Source: Bacillota bacterium
GTDB taxonomy: Bacteria > Bacillota > Clostridia > DSM-8532
Reading direction: 5' to 3'
Length of the DNA stretch: 64,000 nt
Assembly (NCBI GenBank): GCA_023443745.1
Contig: JAEZTB010000027.1
Coordinates: forward strand, 124,001 to 188,000
The first letter of the stretch is position 1, and each line of letters starts with the position of its first letter. This document shows positions 62,856 to 64,000 of this stretch, in pieces. The translations under genes and the position numbers were made by a program. The notes beneath the pieces are model-generated. The model did not search any database, had not been told where the DNA came from, and saw nothing but the letters and a program-made list of their open reading frames with translations.

Positions 62856-63914
62856 ATGAAGAAAGTAAGCGTATTTGTTATTATTCTTTTTGTATTGATG
62901 ATAGGAATACCGGGCAAATGGGGGGACTCGCAGATTATTGCCGAGGGCAATCTTGAAGAGGCAGGTCCCCAGGTCTCGGCCACCTCTTCACCTGGTTATT
63001 CCCTGCCAGAAAAAACCGTACTCCAATGCTTGTATTATGATCAACAGGCCTTTAAGGAGTCATACAGCCAAGTAAACAAGTTATCTAAAAGCCCGGTGAA
63101 TGCGCTGTCAGAGGCCTTTTCACAGTCTGCTGGAGAGGCGGTCATCCAAGGGGGAATACTGCCTCACCATCTAGTGGCCTCTCCCATGATTGCCAGATTT
63201 TTTGCTGCTCTTAAATCGGATGAATCCGATGCGATAAATCCTTCTGATCCAGAGACTATTGTGCTTCTGGCTCCCAACCACAAGAGGATAGGGGATAGGC
63301 CTCTTCATTCCGGGGCCTTTTCCTGGGAAACACCCTTCGGTCGGTTGGAGGCTGATGAGGATACGATTGATGACCTGATTCTCAGTCTTGAGGTGGGGGT
63401 AAATCCCATATTATTGGAGGAGGAACACTCCATAGCCGCTCTTATTCCCTATATCCGCCATGCCTTTCCTGAGGCGAAAATAGTGCCTATTCTGATTCAT
63501 GGCAACATGGGACGGGAGGACTGCAAAGCCTTGTCGGAATTTCTTATCCAAAAAGCGCTTGATAAGCCTTGTCTGATTCTGGCCTCCATAGATTTTTCCC
63601 ATGGACTTAAACCGGAGGAGGCATTAAAAAGAGATGAAACAACGCAGCGTGTTATAAAGGCACGGGATTATGATACTTTGTTTGGCCTTGATAATACCTA
63701 TCTGGATGCCCCGCCCACTTTAGCCACCTTCCTCATGACTATGGACGGGTTAAAGGAAAAAGAGGGCCATGATGCCGAAAAGGATTCAGATCAAGGCGAT
63801 TTAAAATACGCTGAGGGTTGGCTTTTGGAGCACAGCGAAGCCTCCCGGTTTCTTAAACGACGGGTGCCTGACACAACCAGCTACATGACCTGGCTGTTTG
63901 CTGCTAAGCCTTAA
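62856..63914 (+). CDS. Exported MEMO-family (AmmeMemoRadiSam system protein B-like) protein
   Basis: A 352-residue MEMO-family protein with an N-terminal signal peptide or anchor (KKVSVFVIILFVLMIGIPG) that ordinary cytosolic members lack. Family metal/active-site-like motifs are present: GGILPHH, LLAPNHKR, EEEHSIAALIPYIR and LASIDFSHG. MEMO proteins resemble extradiol dioxygenases and aromatic amidases; function in bacteria is unsettled. The frame opens at a GTG at 62832, directly after the macroglobulin stop, but the signal peptide fits the ATG at 62856; no good ribosome site precedes that ATG, so translation coupling is likely. AMMECR1 and radical SAM partners are not in the window. Confidence 0.83.
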   Translation: MKKVSVFVIILFVLMIGIPGKWGDSQIIAEGNLEEAGPQVSATSSPGYSLPEKTVLQCLYYDQQAFKESYSQVNKLSKSPVNALSEAFSQSAGEAVIQGGILPHHLVASPMIARFFAALKSDESDAINPSDPETIVLLAPNHKRIGDRPLHSGAFSWETPFGRLEADEDTIDDLILSLEVGVNPILLEEEHSIAALIPYIRHAFPEAKIVPILIHGNMGREDCKALSEFLIQKALDKPCLILASIDFSHGLKPEEALKRDETTQRVIKARDYDTLFGLDNTYLDAPPTLATFLMTMDGLKEKEGHDAEKDSDQGDLKYAEGWLLEHSEASRFLKRRVPDTTSYMTWLFAAKP

Positions 63915-64000
63915 CGAGAGCCCCATTCATAGGAAAATTATGAAACAAATTCTTTCTTACTCCTGTCTCCAATTAAGAAAATAAGTATAAGCGACATTCC
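63915..64000. other. Right-edge intergenic sequence
   Basis: The last 86 bases show no gene of useful size and no clear terminator. Confidence 0.4.

Overview
The window looks like a chromosome segment of a spore-forming, anaerobic, saccharolytic member of the Clostridia (Firmicutes). The evidence is strong AGGAGG-type ribosome binding sites, lipoproteins with clostridial lipoboxes, a 1171-residue pyruvate:ferredoxin oxidoreductase, three BMP/sugar ABC importers with their own regulators, an S-layer-homology surface protein and a small DUF3787-type spore protein. No rRNA, tRNA, CRISPR array, prophage or intact insertion sequence was seen.

Layout. 1-2.8 kb: 5' part of a chemoreceptor (runs off the left edge), an HD hydrolase and an Ohr peroxidase. 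2.8-16.5 kb: a metabolic cluster bounded by two bidirectional terminators. A BtpA/SgcQ-like TIM-barrel protein and a DMT-type permease are read leftward. Divergently, a BMP-type ABC importer (lipoprotein, double ATPase, two permeases) is followed by two PfkB-like proteins, two double-SIS proteins and three YjbQ (UPF0047) proteins, with a DeoR-type regulator at the far end. 16.8-20.9 kb: an alpha/beta hydrolase, a spore protein, then a MerR regulator with an AAC(3)-like acetyltransferase and an ANT(6)-like nucleotidyltransferase. 20.9-28 kb: pyruvate:ferredoxin oxidoreductase, an ABC exporter, a YjbR protein, a HEAT-like protein and a DEDDh exonuclease.

28-38 kb: an AraC-type sensor-regulator opposite an LplABC-type sugar importer, followed after a strong terminator by a GH130 protein and a GH106-like hydrolase. 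38-40 kb: accessory genes (Cys/Arg-rich orphan, minimal kinase-like protein, Fic protein). 40-48.4 kb: an ArsR-type regulator divergent from a second sugar importer plus GH43 and GH2 enzymes in one tightly packed operon. 48.5-63.9 kb: cell-surface genes. A 2818-residue SLH protein and a TetR regulator share a divergent promoter covered by a near-perfect 39-bp palindrome; then come a membrane-anchored alpha-2-macroglobulin-like protein without a thioester and an exported MEMO-family protein.

The best candidate for an undescribed system is the 2.8-16.5 kb cluster. Its gene content (BMP importer, paired PfkB-like proteins whose catalytic Asp is Asn, paired double-SIS proteins, three YjbQ paralogues of which one has lost key residues, and a BtpA protein) does not match any pathway I can name. 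A second lead is the surface module at 57.8-63.9 kb.
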